A stretch of DNA of 64,000 bases from Kribbella antibiotica (GTDB lineage: Bacteria; Actinomycetota; Actinomycetes; Propionibacteriales; Kribbellaceae): positions 1 to 64,000 of the forward strand of contig NZ_SMKX01000004.1 of assembly GCF_004349055.1 (NCBI RefSeq), in the 5' to 3' direction. The notes below the pieces were generated by a model. It was not told the origin of the DNA. It ran no database searches and worked only from the letters and a program-made list of their open reading frames with translations. Within the stretch, counting starts at the first letter, position 1, and each line of letters opens with the position of its first letter. Shown piece by piece: positions 25,615 through 34,236 of the stretch. The translations under genes were made by a program, and so were the position numbers.

Positions 25615-28065
25615 ATGGCACGCCGTTCCAGTACCACTGCCGAGCCCGAGGACTTCGAGGAGCGCATCCTCGACGTCGATGTCTCCGACGAGATGCGCAC
25701 CAGCTTCCTGGAGTACGCCTACTCGGTGATCTACTCCCGGGCGCTGCCCGATGCGCGCGACGGGCTCAAGCCGGTCCAGCGGCGGATCCTGTTCTCGATG
25801 GCGGAGAACAACATCCGCCCCGACCGCGGCCATGTGAAGTCGGCCCGCGTCGTCGGTGAAGTGATGGGTAAGTACCACCCGCACGGTGACGGCGCGATCT
25901 ACGACGCCCTGGTCCGGACCGCACAGCCGTGGTCGATGCGGCTGCCGCTGATCGACGGGCACGGAAACTTCGGTTCGCTCGACGACGGTCCCGCCGCGAT
26001 GCGGTACACGGAATGCCGGATGGCGCCGTCCGCGATCGCGATGACCAACGGCCTGGACGAGAACGTCGTCGACTTCCGGCCGAACTACGACGGCCGCGAG
26101 GAAGAGCCGGCCGTGCTGCCGGCCGCCTTCCCGAACCTGCTGGTCAACGGTGCCACCGGGATCGCGGTCGGCATGGCCACCAACATGGCCCCGCACAACC
26201 TGGTCGAGGTGATCCAGGCGCTGCGGCACCTGATCAAGAAGCCCGACGCCGACCTCGACGACCTGATGCGCTTCATCCCCGGGCCGGACCTGCCGACCGG
26301 CGGCAAGATCGTCGGCCTGGAAGGCATCAAGGACGCCTACGCGACCGGCCGCGGCAGCTTCAAGATGCGCGGCACCGCCCGGATCGAGAACGTCACCCCG
26401 CGCCGCAAGGGCATCGTCTTCACCGAGCTGCCGTACACAGTCGGCCCGGAGAAGGTGATCGAGAAGATCAAGACGCTGGTGCAGTCCAAGAAGCTGCTGG
26501 GCATCGCCGACGTCAAGGACCTGACCGACCGCACCCACGGCACCCAGCTGGTGATCGAGGTCAAGAACGGCTTCGTCCCCGAGGCGCTGCTGGAGCAGCT
26601 CTACAAGCTGACCCCGCTCGAGGACTCGTTCTCGATCAACGCGGTCTGCCTGGTCGAGGGCCAGCCCCGCACGCTCGGCCTGAAGACGCTGCTCGAGGTC
26701 TACCTCGGCCACCGGTACGACGTCGTCCGCCGTCGCAGCGAGCACCGCCGCAAGAAGGCGCAGGACCGGCTGCACATCGTCGACGGTCTGCTGATCGCGA
26801 TCCTCGACATCGACGAGGTCATCCAGATCATCCGGACCAGCGACGACGCGGCCGCGGCCCGGACCCGGCTGATCGACATCTACGACCTGTCCGAGATCCA
26901 GGCCAACTACATCCTGGACATGCCGCTGCGCCGGCTGACCAAGTTCTCCAAGCTCGAACTCGACACCGAGAAGGCCGAGCTGGAGCGCGAGATCGAGCGG
27001 CTGACCGCGATCCTCGAGGACGAGGCGCTGCTGAAGAAGACGGTCGGCGACGAGCTGGCCGAGGTCGCCAAGACCTACGGCACCCCCCGTCGTACGGTGC
27101 TGCTGGAGTCGTCCGGCGCGACCAAGACCGCGGCCGTACCGCTCGAGGTCACCGACGACCCGTGCTGGATCCTGATGAGCTCGACCGGGCTGCTGGCCCG
27201 CACCAACGGGGTCGAGCCGTTCGGCGCCGCCGAGGGCCGCGCCAAGCACGACGCGATCGTCTCCTCGATCAAGAGCACGGCCCGCGGTCAGTACGGTCTG
27301 ATCACGAGCGCCGGCCGGTTGATCCGGCTCGACTCGCTGGACCTGCCCGCCGTGCCGACGACGGCCGCCGCGCCGAATCTGCAAGGTGGCGCACCGATCG
27401 CCGAGTTCGTCTCGCTGGAGCCAGGTGAGAAGGCGCTGGCGCTGACGACGATGGATCCCGAGTCGATCGGTATCGCGCTCGGTACGGCGACCGGCGTGGT
27501 GAAGCGCGTCGTACCGGATCATCTGAGCAACCGCGACGCGTGGGAGATCATCCGGCTCAACGACGGCGACCAGGTCGTCGGCGCTGTCGAGCTCACCACC
27601 GGCGAAGAGGAGTTGTGCTTCGTCACCTCGGACGCGCAACTGCTGCACTTCCCCGCCGCTGTGGTCCGGCCTCAGGGCCGCACCGCCGGTGGTATGGCGG
27701 GTGTCCGGCTCACCGCCGGCGCGAAGGTGGTCTTCTTCGGTGCCGTCGAGCCCGGTCGCGAGGCCCAGGTCGTCACGATCGGCGGCTCGAACTCGGCGCT
27801 CCCGGGCACCGAGGTCGGCGCGGTCAAGGTGACGCCCTTCAGCGAGTACCCCGGCAAGGGCCGTGCGACCGGCGGTGTCCGCTGCCAGCGGCTGCTCAAG
27901 GGCGAGGACGGGCTGCTGCTCGCCTTCATCGGCAACGCCCCGGTCAAGGCCAGCGCGAGCAGCGGCGCCCCCGTGGACCTGCCGCCGATCGACCCGCGGC
28001 GCGATGGTTCCGGCGTGCCGGTGGCCCAACCGATCGCGGCTCTGGCCGCCGACCTGGCAGGCTGA
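25615..28065 (+). CDS. parC: DNA topoisomerase IV subunit A
   Basis: 816 aa, with GAGGAG ahead of the ATG. It is the breakage-reunion subunit of a type IIA topoisomerase. RALPDARDGLKPVQRRILF, KYHPHGDGAIYDALVR and the catalytic-tyrosine region AAMRYTECRM are present. A coiled coil follows (KAELEREIERLTAILEDEALL), then six-bladed propeller sequence at the C-terminus. The GyrA-box QRRGGKG was not found, which favours ParC over GyrA. The ParE-like partner is encoded at 43148-45232 on the opposite strand, 15 kb away. Confidence 0.92.
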   Translation: MARRSSTTAEPEDFEERILDVDVSDEMRTSFLEYAYSVIYSRALPDARDGLKPVQRRILFSMAENNIRPDRGHVKSARVVGEVMGKYHPHGDGAIYDALVRTAQPWSMRLPLIDGHGNFGSLDDGPAAMRYTECRMAPSAIAMTNGLDENVVDFRPNYDGREEEPAVLPAAFPNLLVNGATGIAVGMATNMAPHNLVEVIQALRHLIKKPDADLDDLMRFIPGPDLPTGGKIVGLEGIKDAYATGRGSFKMRGTARIENVTPRRKGIVFTELPYTVGPEKVIEKIKTLVQSKKLLGIADVKDLTDRTHGTQLVIEVKNGFVPEALLEQLYKLTPLEDSFSINAVCLVEGQPRTLGLKTLLEVYLGHRYDVVRRRSEHRRKKAQDRLHIVDGLLIAILDIDEVIQIIRTSDDAAAARTRLIDIYDLSEIQANYILDMPLRRLTKFSKLELDTEKAELEREIERLTAILEDEALLKKTVGDELAEVAKTYGTPRRTVLLESSGATKTAAVPLEVTDDPCWILMSSTGLLARTNGVEPFGAAEGRAKHDAIVSSIKSTARGQYGLITSAGRLIRLDSLDLPAVPTTAAAPNLQGGAPIAEFVSLEPGEKALALTTMDPESIGIALGTATGVVKRVVPDHLSNRDAWEIIRLNDGDQVVGAVELTTGEEELCFVTSDAQLLHFPAAVVRPQGRTAGGMAGVRLTAGAKVVFFGAVEPGREAQVVTIGGSNSALPGTEVGAVKVTPFSEYPGKGRATGGVRCQRLLKGEDGLLLAFIGNAPVKASASSGAPVDLPPIDPRRDGSGVPVAQPIAALAADLAG

Positions 28066-28070
28066 CCCCC

Positions 28071-28775
28071 ATGAAGAGAATCGTCGCGCTGGGCGCAGTG
28101 CTCGCTCTGGCACTCGTCGGCTGCAGTGACAAGAAGGATTCCGGCGGTGACGCCGGCAAGCCCGACGACGCCGTCGCACAGCTCGCGGCCGCGAAGAAGG
28201 CGATCGACGAGGCCTCCAGCGTGCACATCGTGCTGACCGGCCGCGACCTGCCGGACAGCGCCCAGACGCTGGCCAGCGGCGACGGCGTCGCCACCCACGC
28301 ACCGGCCTTCAAGGGCAAGCTCACGATCCGGACCGGCGGCTCGCCGATCGACTCCGAGGTCGTTGCCGTCGACAAGAAGGTCTACGCCAAGCTGCCGTTC
28401 ACCGGCCAGTTCGTCGAGCTCACCGCCGACCAGCTGACCGGCTTCGGCGCACCGGACCCGGCACTTCTGCTCGACCCGGCCAAGGGCCTGACATCGGTGC
28501 TGCCGGCGCTCAAGGACCCGAAGGTGAAGGGTGACACTCGCGACGGCTCGAAGGTCCTGACCGAGATCACCGGTTCGGTTCAGGGCAAGACCCTGCAGGG
28601 GATCTTCCCGAAGGCCCCGGCCGACCTGGACTTCCCGAGCAGCTTCAAGCTCGACAAGGACTCCAAGCAGCTGGTCTCGGCAACCATCTCCGGCCCGTTC
28701 TACGACGGCGCCACCAGCAGCTACGACATCACCTTCGACAAGTACGGCGAACAAGTCACGATCACCAAGCCGTAG
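28071..28775 (+). CDS. LppX/LprAFG-family lipoprotein
   Basis: 234 aa. It has a lipoprotein signal (MKRIVALGAVLALALVGC, lipobox LVGC with Cys18). The mature domain is of the LppX/LprAFG type: SSVHIVLTGRDLP, AFKGKLTIRTGG and a C-terminal YDITFDKYGEQVTI. In mycobacteria LprG carries triacylated lipids and works with the MFS pump Rv1410c encoded right after it. Here too an MFS gene follows, sharing one base with this stop. That argues for the same type of lipid-export pair. Confidence 0.87.
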   Translation: MKRIVALGAVLALALVGCSDKKDSGGDAGKPDDAVAQLAAAKKAIDEASSVHIVLTGRDLPDSAQTLASGDGVATHAPAFKGKLTIRTGGSPIDSEVVAVDKKVYAKLPFTGQFVELTADQLTGFGAPDPALLLDPAKGLTSVLPALKDPKVKGDTRDGSKVLTEITGSVQGKTLQGIFPKAPADLDFPSSFKLDKDSKQLVSATISGPFYDGATSSYDITFDKYGEQVTITKP

Positions 28776-30457
28776 TGAGCCACCCAGTGAGCTCCCCAGC
28801 GGCCACCCGGCCGAGAGCCCAGCTCACGCTCGCATCGATCGCGGTCGCCTTCGCGGCCGCCGATACGTACGTCGTTGTTCTCGCGCTGCCCGACCTGATG
28901 TCCGGGGTCGGGCTGTCCGCGGACCAGCTGCAGCGGGCGGCCCCGATCATCTCGGGATTCCTGCTCGGCTACATCGCGGTGCTGCCGCTGATCGGCCGGA
29001 TCGCGGACGTCGCCGGGCGCACTCCGGTTCTGGTCGGCGCACTGATGCTGTTCGCGGTCGGCTCCCTGATCACGGCGGCGGCGTACGACCTGCCATCCGC
29101 GGTGACCGGTCGGTTTCTCCAGGGTGTCGGGGGTGGTGGGCTAGTCCCGGCCACCCTCGCGCTGGTCGCCGACCTCTGGCCGGCTCAACGCCGCGGGCTG
29201 CCACTCGGCGTAGTCGGAGCGGTCCAAGAGCTCGGCTCGGTCCTCGGGCCGCTGCTGGGCGCCGCCGTACTGGCTGTGGCCGACTGGCGCTACATCTTCT
29301 GGCTGAACCTGGTCGTCGCTGTCGTCCTGGCGCTGCTGCTGCGTGGCCTGCGCCCACCACCTCTGTCTGCCTTCGTGGGCCTCCTTGCGTGCGTGGCGCT
29401 CGGCCTCACGCTGACCGCGCCTCAACGCCTCGCAACCGACGTGACACTCGGCCTGCCCTTCGTGCCCTTCACCGGTACGTCGAGACTTCTCACACCCATC
29501 GGGGTTGTCGCCCTCGCGCTCGGTCTCCTGTGGGCCTTCCTCGCGGTGCGGCGCTCGCGGCTGACAGACCTGCTGCGACAGGTCGATCTACCGGGCGCTC
29601 TGCTGCTCGCTCTCGCGCTCTCTGGAGTCGTGCTCGCCTTCGCGACTGCAGACCCCGAGCGTGAGCTGATGTCTCCGGCCGGCCCTTGGCTGCTGGTCGG
29701 CGCGGCCGTCTTCGCAGTCGCCTTTGTGTTCTGGCAGCGCCGGACTCCGCGTGCCATCGTCCCCTCCGGACTCCTCACCGCGCGTCCTGCCTGGGGCTCA
29801 CTCGTTGTCAGCTTCCTGGTCGGATGCGCACTCATCGCCGCACTGGTCGACGTACCGGTGTTTGCCAGGACTACGCAGGGCGGCGGCCAACTCGAAGCAG
29901 CGTTGGTGCTCGTGCGGTTCCTGATCGCCCTGCCAGTCGGTGCTGTAGTCGGCGGTTGGCTCACCAGGCGCTACGGACTCGGGCTGATCACCGGCGCCGG
30001 ACTGGCCCTGGCCGGAGCCATGTTCGTGCTGATGGCGTTCTGGAGTCGCCACGCACTCGATCACTTCGGGGCGACCGTCGTACTGCTGCTGTGTGGGTTC
30101 GGCTTCGGGCTGGCGCTGTCACCGGTCAACACGGCGATCCTCGGCGCGACTCCCCCGCCTCACCACGGCCTGGTCAGCGCGCTCGTGGTCGTCGCACGGA
30201 TGGTCGGCATGCTCGTCGGCGTGTCGGCCCTGACCGCGATCGGGCTCCGCCGCTACTTCTCGATCGTCGACGACGTACCGTCACCGAACGAGCTCTGCCC
30301 GACCGCGCCCGCCACCTGCCGGCCCTTCATCGACGCGCTCCGCGACGCGGCGATTTCACAATCGCACGCGATCTTCGCCGGGGCTGCGGTGTGCGCTTTC
30401 CTGGCTGCGATCCTGGCTGTCGCACTGCTCGGCCGACGTGGCTTAATACACACTTGA
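28775..30457 (+). CDS. 14-TM MFS exporter, P55/Rv1410c-like by context
   Basis: 560 aa, GTG start sharing a base with the lipoprotein stop. Residues after a short polar N-terminus contain an MFS core with GRIADVAGRTPVLVGALML (loop 2-3 motif A) and FLQGVGGGGLVPATLALVADLWPAQRRG. About 14 spans can be counted, as in the DHA2 drug:proton antiporter group. A periplasmic segment with two cysteines (ELCPTAPATCRPF) is near the end. Context beside an LprG-type lipoprotein suggests lipid or drug export. Confidence 0.85.
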   Translation: MSHPVSSPAATRPRAQLTLASIAVAFAAADTYVVVLALPDLMSGVGLSADQLQRAAPIISGFLLGYIAVLPLIGRIADVAGRTPVLVGALMLFAVGSLITAAAYDLPSAVTGRFLQGVGGGGLVPATLALVADLWPAQRRGLPLGVVGAVQELGSVLGPLLGAAVLAVADWRYIFWLNLVVAVVLALLLRGLRPPPLSAFVGLLACVALGLTLTAPQRLATDVTLGLPFVPFTGTSRLLTPIGVVALALGLLWAFLAVRRSRLTDLLRQVDLPGALLLALALSGVVLAFATADPERELMSPAGPWLLVGAAVFAVAFVFWQRRTPRAIVPSGLLTARPAWGSLVVSFLVGCALIAALVDVPVFARTTQGGGQLEAALVLVRFLIALPVGAVVGGWLTRRYGLGLITGAGLALAGAMFVLMAFWSRHALDHFGATVVLLLCGFGFGLALSPVNTAILGATPPPHHGLVSALVVVARMVGMLVGVSALTAIGLRRYFSIVDDVPSPNELCPTAPATCRPFIDALRDAAISQSHAIFAGAAVCAFLAAILAVALLGRRGLIHT

Positions 30458-30475
30458 TGGGTCATTGCGTGGAAC

Positions 30476-30494
30476 TGAGGGCAACCTAACCTAC
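30476..30494. promoter_or_regulatory. possible iron box (DmdR/IdeR-type)
   Basis: TGAGGGCAACCTAACCTAC agrees with the actinobacterial iron-regulator consensus TTAGGTTAGGCTAACCTAA at 13 of 19 positions. The right half (CTAACCTA region) is nearly perfect. It lies 9 nt upstream of the GTG of the sucrase/ferredoxin-like gene. A chance match cannot be excluded by eye. Confidence 0.35.
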
Positions 30495-30503
30495 AGTGGT
30501 GCT

Positions 30504-31451
30504 GTGAGAGTTCCACCCGACGCGACCGGTCGGCCAGGTCTGTGCTCGACCTTCTGCCGTCAGCTCCTCGAACCGCTCGAGGGATCCGCCATTATCGCGA
30601 GCGGCTGGGTCGTTCTGGAGCAACCCGGGCCCTGGGGCGCCGATGCCGTCGTCAACAGTCATCTGGACCCGGTGTTCGGTAGCCGCTTCGATGCCGAGTG
30701 CAAGAAAGCCGACGTTCGCTTCGGCCTGATCCGGACGCCGGGACGGCACTCGTTCCCCGCCGGGCACGCCCAGCAGGTGTACATCGCCTCGACCGCACCG
30801 GGCAAGACATTCCTGCTCAGCGCGCATCTGGAGGATCCGGAGCAGCTCAGCAACCTCGACCTCGGCGCGATCGCCCGCGGCGACCGCGAAGCCGTCAATG
30901 CCTCCCTGCCTGGCCTGGTGCCGGTGGAGGAGTCGGTCATGCTGGTCTGCACCAACGGCAAGCGCGACGAGTGCTGCGCAATCCTCGGCCGGCCGCTGGT
31001 GAACGCGCTGGCCATTGCCGCTCCGGGACGCGTCTGGGAGGCCAGCCACCTCGGTGGCCACCGCTTCTCCCCCACTGCCGTGATGCTGCCGGAGGGCACC
31101 ATGCACGGCCACCTCAACGCCAAGACCGCCCTCGACGTCCTGGCAGCCTCAGACCGCGGCGAAACCCTCCTGACCGGACTGCGTGGCCGCACCACGTGGA
31201 CGAAACGCGGTCAGGCGGCAGAAATCGCCGTCCGCCACCAGACTGGTGAGCTCTCGTTGGACGCCCTCACTGTCGCGGGCGAAGATCTGGAATCCGTGAC
31301 AGTGTGGCATCGCGACGGGCGGTCCTGGACCGTGCCTGTAACCAGTGCACCCGCCGATCCGCCTCGTCCGGAGTCCTGTGGAAAGGAGCCGTTCGCGATG
31401 TCGATCCTGAAGGCCGGAACCCCGGTAGCCGCAGTAGGTGCCACACGATGA
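30504..31451 (+). CDS. sucrase/ferredoxin-like protein
   Basis: 315 aa from the GTG at 30504; the longer frame from 30465 crosses the putative operator. It matches the Suc_Fer-like family, a thioredoxin-fold [2Fe-2S] ferredoxin relative: GLCSTFCRQL near the N-terminus, AGHAQQVYIAS, then the cysteine cluster VCTNGKRDECCAILGRPL and ASHLGGHRFSPTAVMLPEG. Redox or electron-carrier function is inferred from the fold. Its stop overlaps the carbonic anhydrase start by four bases (ATGA). Confidence 0.85.
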   Translation: MRVPPDATGRPGLCSTFCRQLLEPLEGSAIIASGWVVLEQPGPWGADAVVNSHLDPVFGSRFDAECKKADVRFGLIRTPGRHSFPAGHAQQVYIASTAPGKTFLLSAHLEDPEQLSNLDLGAIARGDREAVNASLPGLVPVEESVMLVCTNGKRDECCAILGRPLVNALAIAAPGRVWEASHLGGHRFSPTAVMLPEGTMHGHLNAKTALDVLAASDRGETLLTGLRGRTTWTKRGQAAEIAVRHQTGELSLDALTVAGEDLESVTVWHRDGRSWTVPVTSAPADPPRPESCGKEPFAMSILKAGTPVAAVGATR

Positions 31452-31948
31452 CCGCCGCCGGTTTCGAAGACCTGCTTGCCGCCAATGCCGAGTACGCCGC
31501 CGATTTCCACTACGGCGGTTTCGACGGTATCGCCCACGCCGGAGTCGGCGTCGTCACCTGCATGGACTCGCGCATCCCCCCGCTCGAGCTGCTGGGCCTC
31601 AAGCCGGGTGACGCCAAGGTCCTGCGCAGCGCTGGCGGCCGCGTCACCGAGATCACCCTGACCGGCCTGGTCCTGGGCGTGAACCTGCTCGGCATCCGCC
31701 GCATCATGGTCATCCCGCACACGCGGTGCGCGATGGCCGCGATGTCCGAGGACGAGCTCCGCGCCAAGGTCGAGGCGGCCGCCGGCAAACCAGCCGGCTA
31801 CCTGCCCATCAACGTCATCCCCGACCAGCTCGAAGCCCTCCGCCGCGACGTCACCGCCGTCCGCGAACACCCCCTGGTCGGCGAAGAAGTCCTAGTAGGC
31901 GGCTTCATGTACGACGTAGACACCGGCCTCCTCACCCAACACGTCTAA
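31448..31948 (+). CDS. beta-class carbonic anhydrase
   Basis: 166 aa. Interconverts CO2 and bicarbonate. Zinc ligands Cys38 (TCMDSR, with the Asp-Arg dyad), His91 and Cys94 (PHTRC) are in place, and RSAGGRVTEITLTGLVLG matches the substrate-channel segment. No signal peptide, so cytoplasmic. It is translationally coupled to the sucrase/ferredoxin-like gene, and a strong terminator follows 8 nt after the stop. Confidence 0.9.
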   Translation: MTAAGFEDLLAANAEYAADFHYGGFDGIAHAGVGVVTCMDSRIPPLELLGLKPGDAKVLRSAGGRVTEITLTGLVLGVNLLGIRRIMVIPHTRCAMAAMSEDELRAKVEAAAGKPAGYLPINVIPDQLEALRRDVTAVREHPLVGEEVLVGGFMYDVDTGLLTQHV

Positions 31949-31955
31949 CCCACCC

Positions 31956-31986
31956 AGCGCCGACCGCCCCCCGGTCGGCGCTTTTC
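31956..31986 (+). terminator. rho-independent terminator
   Basis: AGCGCCGACCG pairs perfectly with CGGTCGGCGCT across a 5-nt C loop and is followed by TTTCG. It closes the operon ending with the carbonic anhydrase gene. Confidence 0.85.
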
Positions 31987-32002
31987 GTTGCTCCGCGCGT
32001 CA

Positions 32003-32061
32003 GCTTTGAGCACGGCTCAGTCATTTGCGGGGGCGCGGAATGACTGGTGGGTGCTCAAAGC
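32003..32061. repeat. nested hairpin with symmetric internal loop
   Basis: Perfect outer stem GCTTTGAGCAC/GTGCTCAAAGC (11 bp), 4x4 internal loop (GGCT/GTGG), perfect inner stem CAGTCATT/AATGACTG (8 bp) and a 13-nt loop. It lies between the terminator above and the stop of the exported carbonic anhydrase gene. No T-run on either strand. Same geometry as the hairpin at 10505-10555 but unrelated bases. Confidence 0.75.
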
Positions 32062-32063
32062 GG

Positions 32064-32786
32064 TCAGGTGAGGAGCACGCGGCCGGTGTCTAGTTCGTAG
32101 TAGGCGCCTACGAGTTTGAGCTTGCCTGTGGTTTCGAGGGGGGCGATGACTGGGGACTGGCGGAGTTTGGCGAGGACCAGGTCGACGTTTGCGTGGATGG
32201 CGTTGGTGAGGCGATCACCGGGCCGGCCGGCAACGCGTCGTACGGCGGGGGCCAGGGTCTCGACGAGATAGCCGATCTGGCCGGCCTCTTCGGACGTGCG
32301 TTGGTGGGCGTCGAGGGCCTTGATGGTGGCGTCGAGGGCACCGCAGCGTTGGTGGCCCAAGACCATCAGCAGCGGGGTGTGCAGCTCGGCGACACCGAAC
32401 TCGAGGCTGCCGATCACCGACTGGTCGAGAGCCTCACCAGCGCTCCGTACGACGACCAGATCGCCGAGCCCCTGGTCGAAAACGAGCTCGATCGGTACGC
32501 GGGAGTCCACGCAACCGAGCACCGTGGCGAAGGGGTGTTGACCCTCCGCCACGGCGACTCGCCGGGCAAGGCCTTCATCGAGGCGCTCGTCGCGGTCGGC
32601 GACGAAACGGGTGTTGCCGGCGACCAGGCGGGCCAAGGCCTCTTGACCGGTGCGCACCGGCGTTCCGCTAGGAGGCGTCGTACCGGTGGGGGCTGGGGCT
32701 GGGGCGCCTTTCGAACAGGCGGTCAGGGTCACGCCTGCGGCCAGTGCAGTGGTCAGGAAACGGCGGCGGCTGCTCGTACTGCTCAC
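32064..32786 (-). CDS. Tat-exported lipoprotein beta-carbonic anhydrase
   Basis: 240 aa. It starts with a Tat motif (SRRRFLTTALAAG) that ends in a lipobox-like TLTAC, so it is predicted to be exported folded and lipid-anchored. After a Pro/Thr-rich linker comes a beta-carbonic anhydrase domain with LGCVDSR and LGHQRCGAL as zinc ligands and RSAGEALDQSVIGSLEFG. It would hydrate CO2 on the outer face of the membrane. A second, cytoplasmic enzyme of the same class is encoded 115 nt away on the other strand. Confidence 0.9.
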   Translation of the reverse strand: MSSTSSRRRFLTTALAAGVTLTACSKGAPAPAPTGTTPPSGTPVRTGQEALARLVAGNTRFVADRDERLDEGLARRVAVAEGQHPFATVLGCVDSRVPIELVFDQGLGDLVVVRSAGEALDQSVIGSLEFGVAELHTPLLMVLGHQRCGALDATIKALDAHQRTSEEAGQIGYLVETLAPAVRRVAGRPGDRLTNAIHANVDLVLAKLRQSPVIAPLETTGKLKLVGAYYELDTGRVLLT

Positions 32787-32918
32787 TCGGTTGCTCCTCA
32801 GGAAAGGGCGGTGAGGGCGAGCACCGCCTTCCCACGATAGCGTCGTGCATACTGTCTACAATACTGGTCTTTGAGTAGATCTCTCGGTTTCCAGGCCAGG
32901 ATCTGATAGATACGCCTT

Positions 32919-34211
32919 ATGAGACTCCGCCCCAGCTCATTTCCGCGCTCCCTCCTGGTCGGTGCGCTGGCCCTGACGAGCGTCCTGTCCGGCGCTCCGG
33001 TCGTGCACGCGACGCCGGTCACGACGGGCTGTATCGACGCCACGATCACCGGGACCGTCGAAGAGCAGCGACTCAGCCGCGGTATCGCCGGCGGGCCGTC
33101 CGTGCCGGCCGAGATCCTGCGCCGGACCGGGTTCGACAAGCAGGTGGCGCTGTTCAGCCGGCTGCTTTGCGCCATGCCGAGCCGCGAGGCCGCCAAGCTG
33201 CTGATCCGCGCTCAGGGCGAGGCGCTTTGGCGGACTGCGGTGCACCGCGCGCAACATCCGGTCTCCGGCGCCGACGCGCTGCCTTCCACCGACGATCGCG
33301 GGCTCTACTGGGCCCGCATCTCGATGGCTCTCGCCGTCCGTCAGTGGCAACCACGCTTCGCAGTCGGTACGACGGAACGCGCCGACCTGATCAAGTCGCT
33401 CGAATACGCATCGCGGGGAATCACGAGCACGCGGTTCTCTCCCGGCGTGAAGAAGATCCTGGTGACCGGGTTCGACCCGTTCACGCTGGATGCGGACATC
33501 CGGATCGGCAACCCGTCCGGCGCGAACGCGCTCACGCTCGACGGACAACGCTGGACGGTCAACGGGACGACGTACGAGATCCAGGCCGTGGTCTTCCCGG
33601 TGCGCTACACCGACTTCGACCAGAAGATGGTCGAGGAGGCCCTCGCACCGCACTACCGCGGCGGCCCGCAGCACGCCGACCTCGTGATGACCGCCAGCCA
33701 GGGACGCGTCGGGATCTTCGACCTGGAGGTCTTCAACGGCCGCCGCCGTTCGGTCAGCTCGATCGGCGACAACAACAACCTGTGGGGCGGCGGGACGGTC
33801 GCCGCACCGGTCGTCTCCCCCAGCATGCCGACCGGCCCGGAGTGGATCACCTCCAGCCTCCCGTTGGCCCGGATGTCCAAGGCCGACGTCACCCCGTTCC
33901 GCACCCGCGTGAACACCTCGGTCCTCGAGATCCCCGCCGGTCAGACGGCACCCGTCCGGCAGCCGCTCGGCCCCACCGAAGGATCCATCGCCTCCGAGGG
34001 CGCAGGGGGCGGCTACCTGTCCAACGAGGTCGCCTACCGCAACACCCTGCAGCGCGATCTCAAGGACCCATCGATGCCGGCCGGCCATCTCCACGTCCCC
34101 GTACTGTCGTTCGACCCCACCAACAAAACCACCATCACCGATCCCACCTACGAAGCCAACCGCGACGCGATCATCCGCGGCGCCCACGCAGTCCTCCGAG
34201 CGGCCTTCTAG
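32919..34211 (+). CDS. secreted pyroglutamyl-peptidase-I-like protein, catalytic Cys replaced by Ser
   Basis: 430 aa with a Sec signal (LLVGALALTSVLSG then VVHA). The first 175 residues have no recognised domain. From KILVTGFDPF (180-188) the sequence follows pyroglutamyl peptidase I (C15): NPSGANALTL, VFPVRY, the Glu region GIFDLEVFN (Glu270), and HVPVL with His392. The position of the catalytic Cys holds Ser368 in GGYLSNEVAY; the Ser-His spacing of 24 equals the C144-H168 spacing of the Bacillus enzyme. It may be inactive, or use Ser. The family normally removes N-terminal pyroglutamate and is usually cytoplasmic. Confidence 0.75.
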   Translation: MRLRPSSFPRSLLVGALALTSVLSGAPVVHATPVTTGCIDATITGTVEEQRLSRGIAGGPSVPAEILRRTGFDKQVALFSRLLCAMPSREAAKLLIRAQGEALWRTAVHRAQHPVSGADALPSTDDRGLYWARISMALAVRQWQPRFAVGTTERADLIKSLEYASRGITSTRFSPGVKKILVTGFDPFTLDADIRIGNPSGANALTLDGQRWTVNGTTYEIQAVVFPVRYTDFDQKMVEEALAPHYRGGPQHADLVMTASQGRVGIFDLEVFNGRRRSVSSIGDNNNLWGGGTVAAPVVSPSMPTGPEWITSSLPLARMSKADVTPFRTRVNTSVLEIPAGQTAPVRQPLGPTEGSIASEGAGGGYLSNEVAYRNTLQRDLKDPSMPAGHLHVPVLSFDPTNKTTITDPTYEANRDAIIRGAHAVLRAAF

Positions 34212-34236
34212 CCCAGCCGTCCGACCTGGGGAGTGG

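Noticed and set aside
25405..28302. 965-codon minus-strand frame across parC
   Set aside because: Runs through parC and both neighbours without any recognisable domain; a GC-skew artefact.
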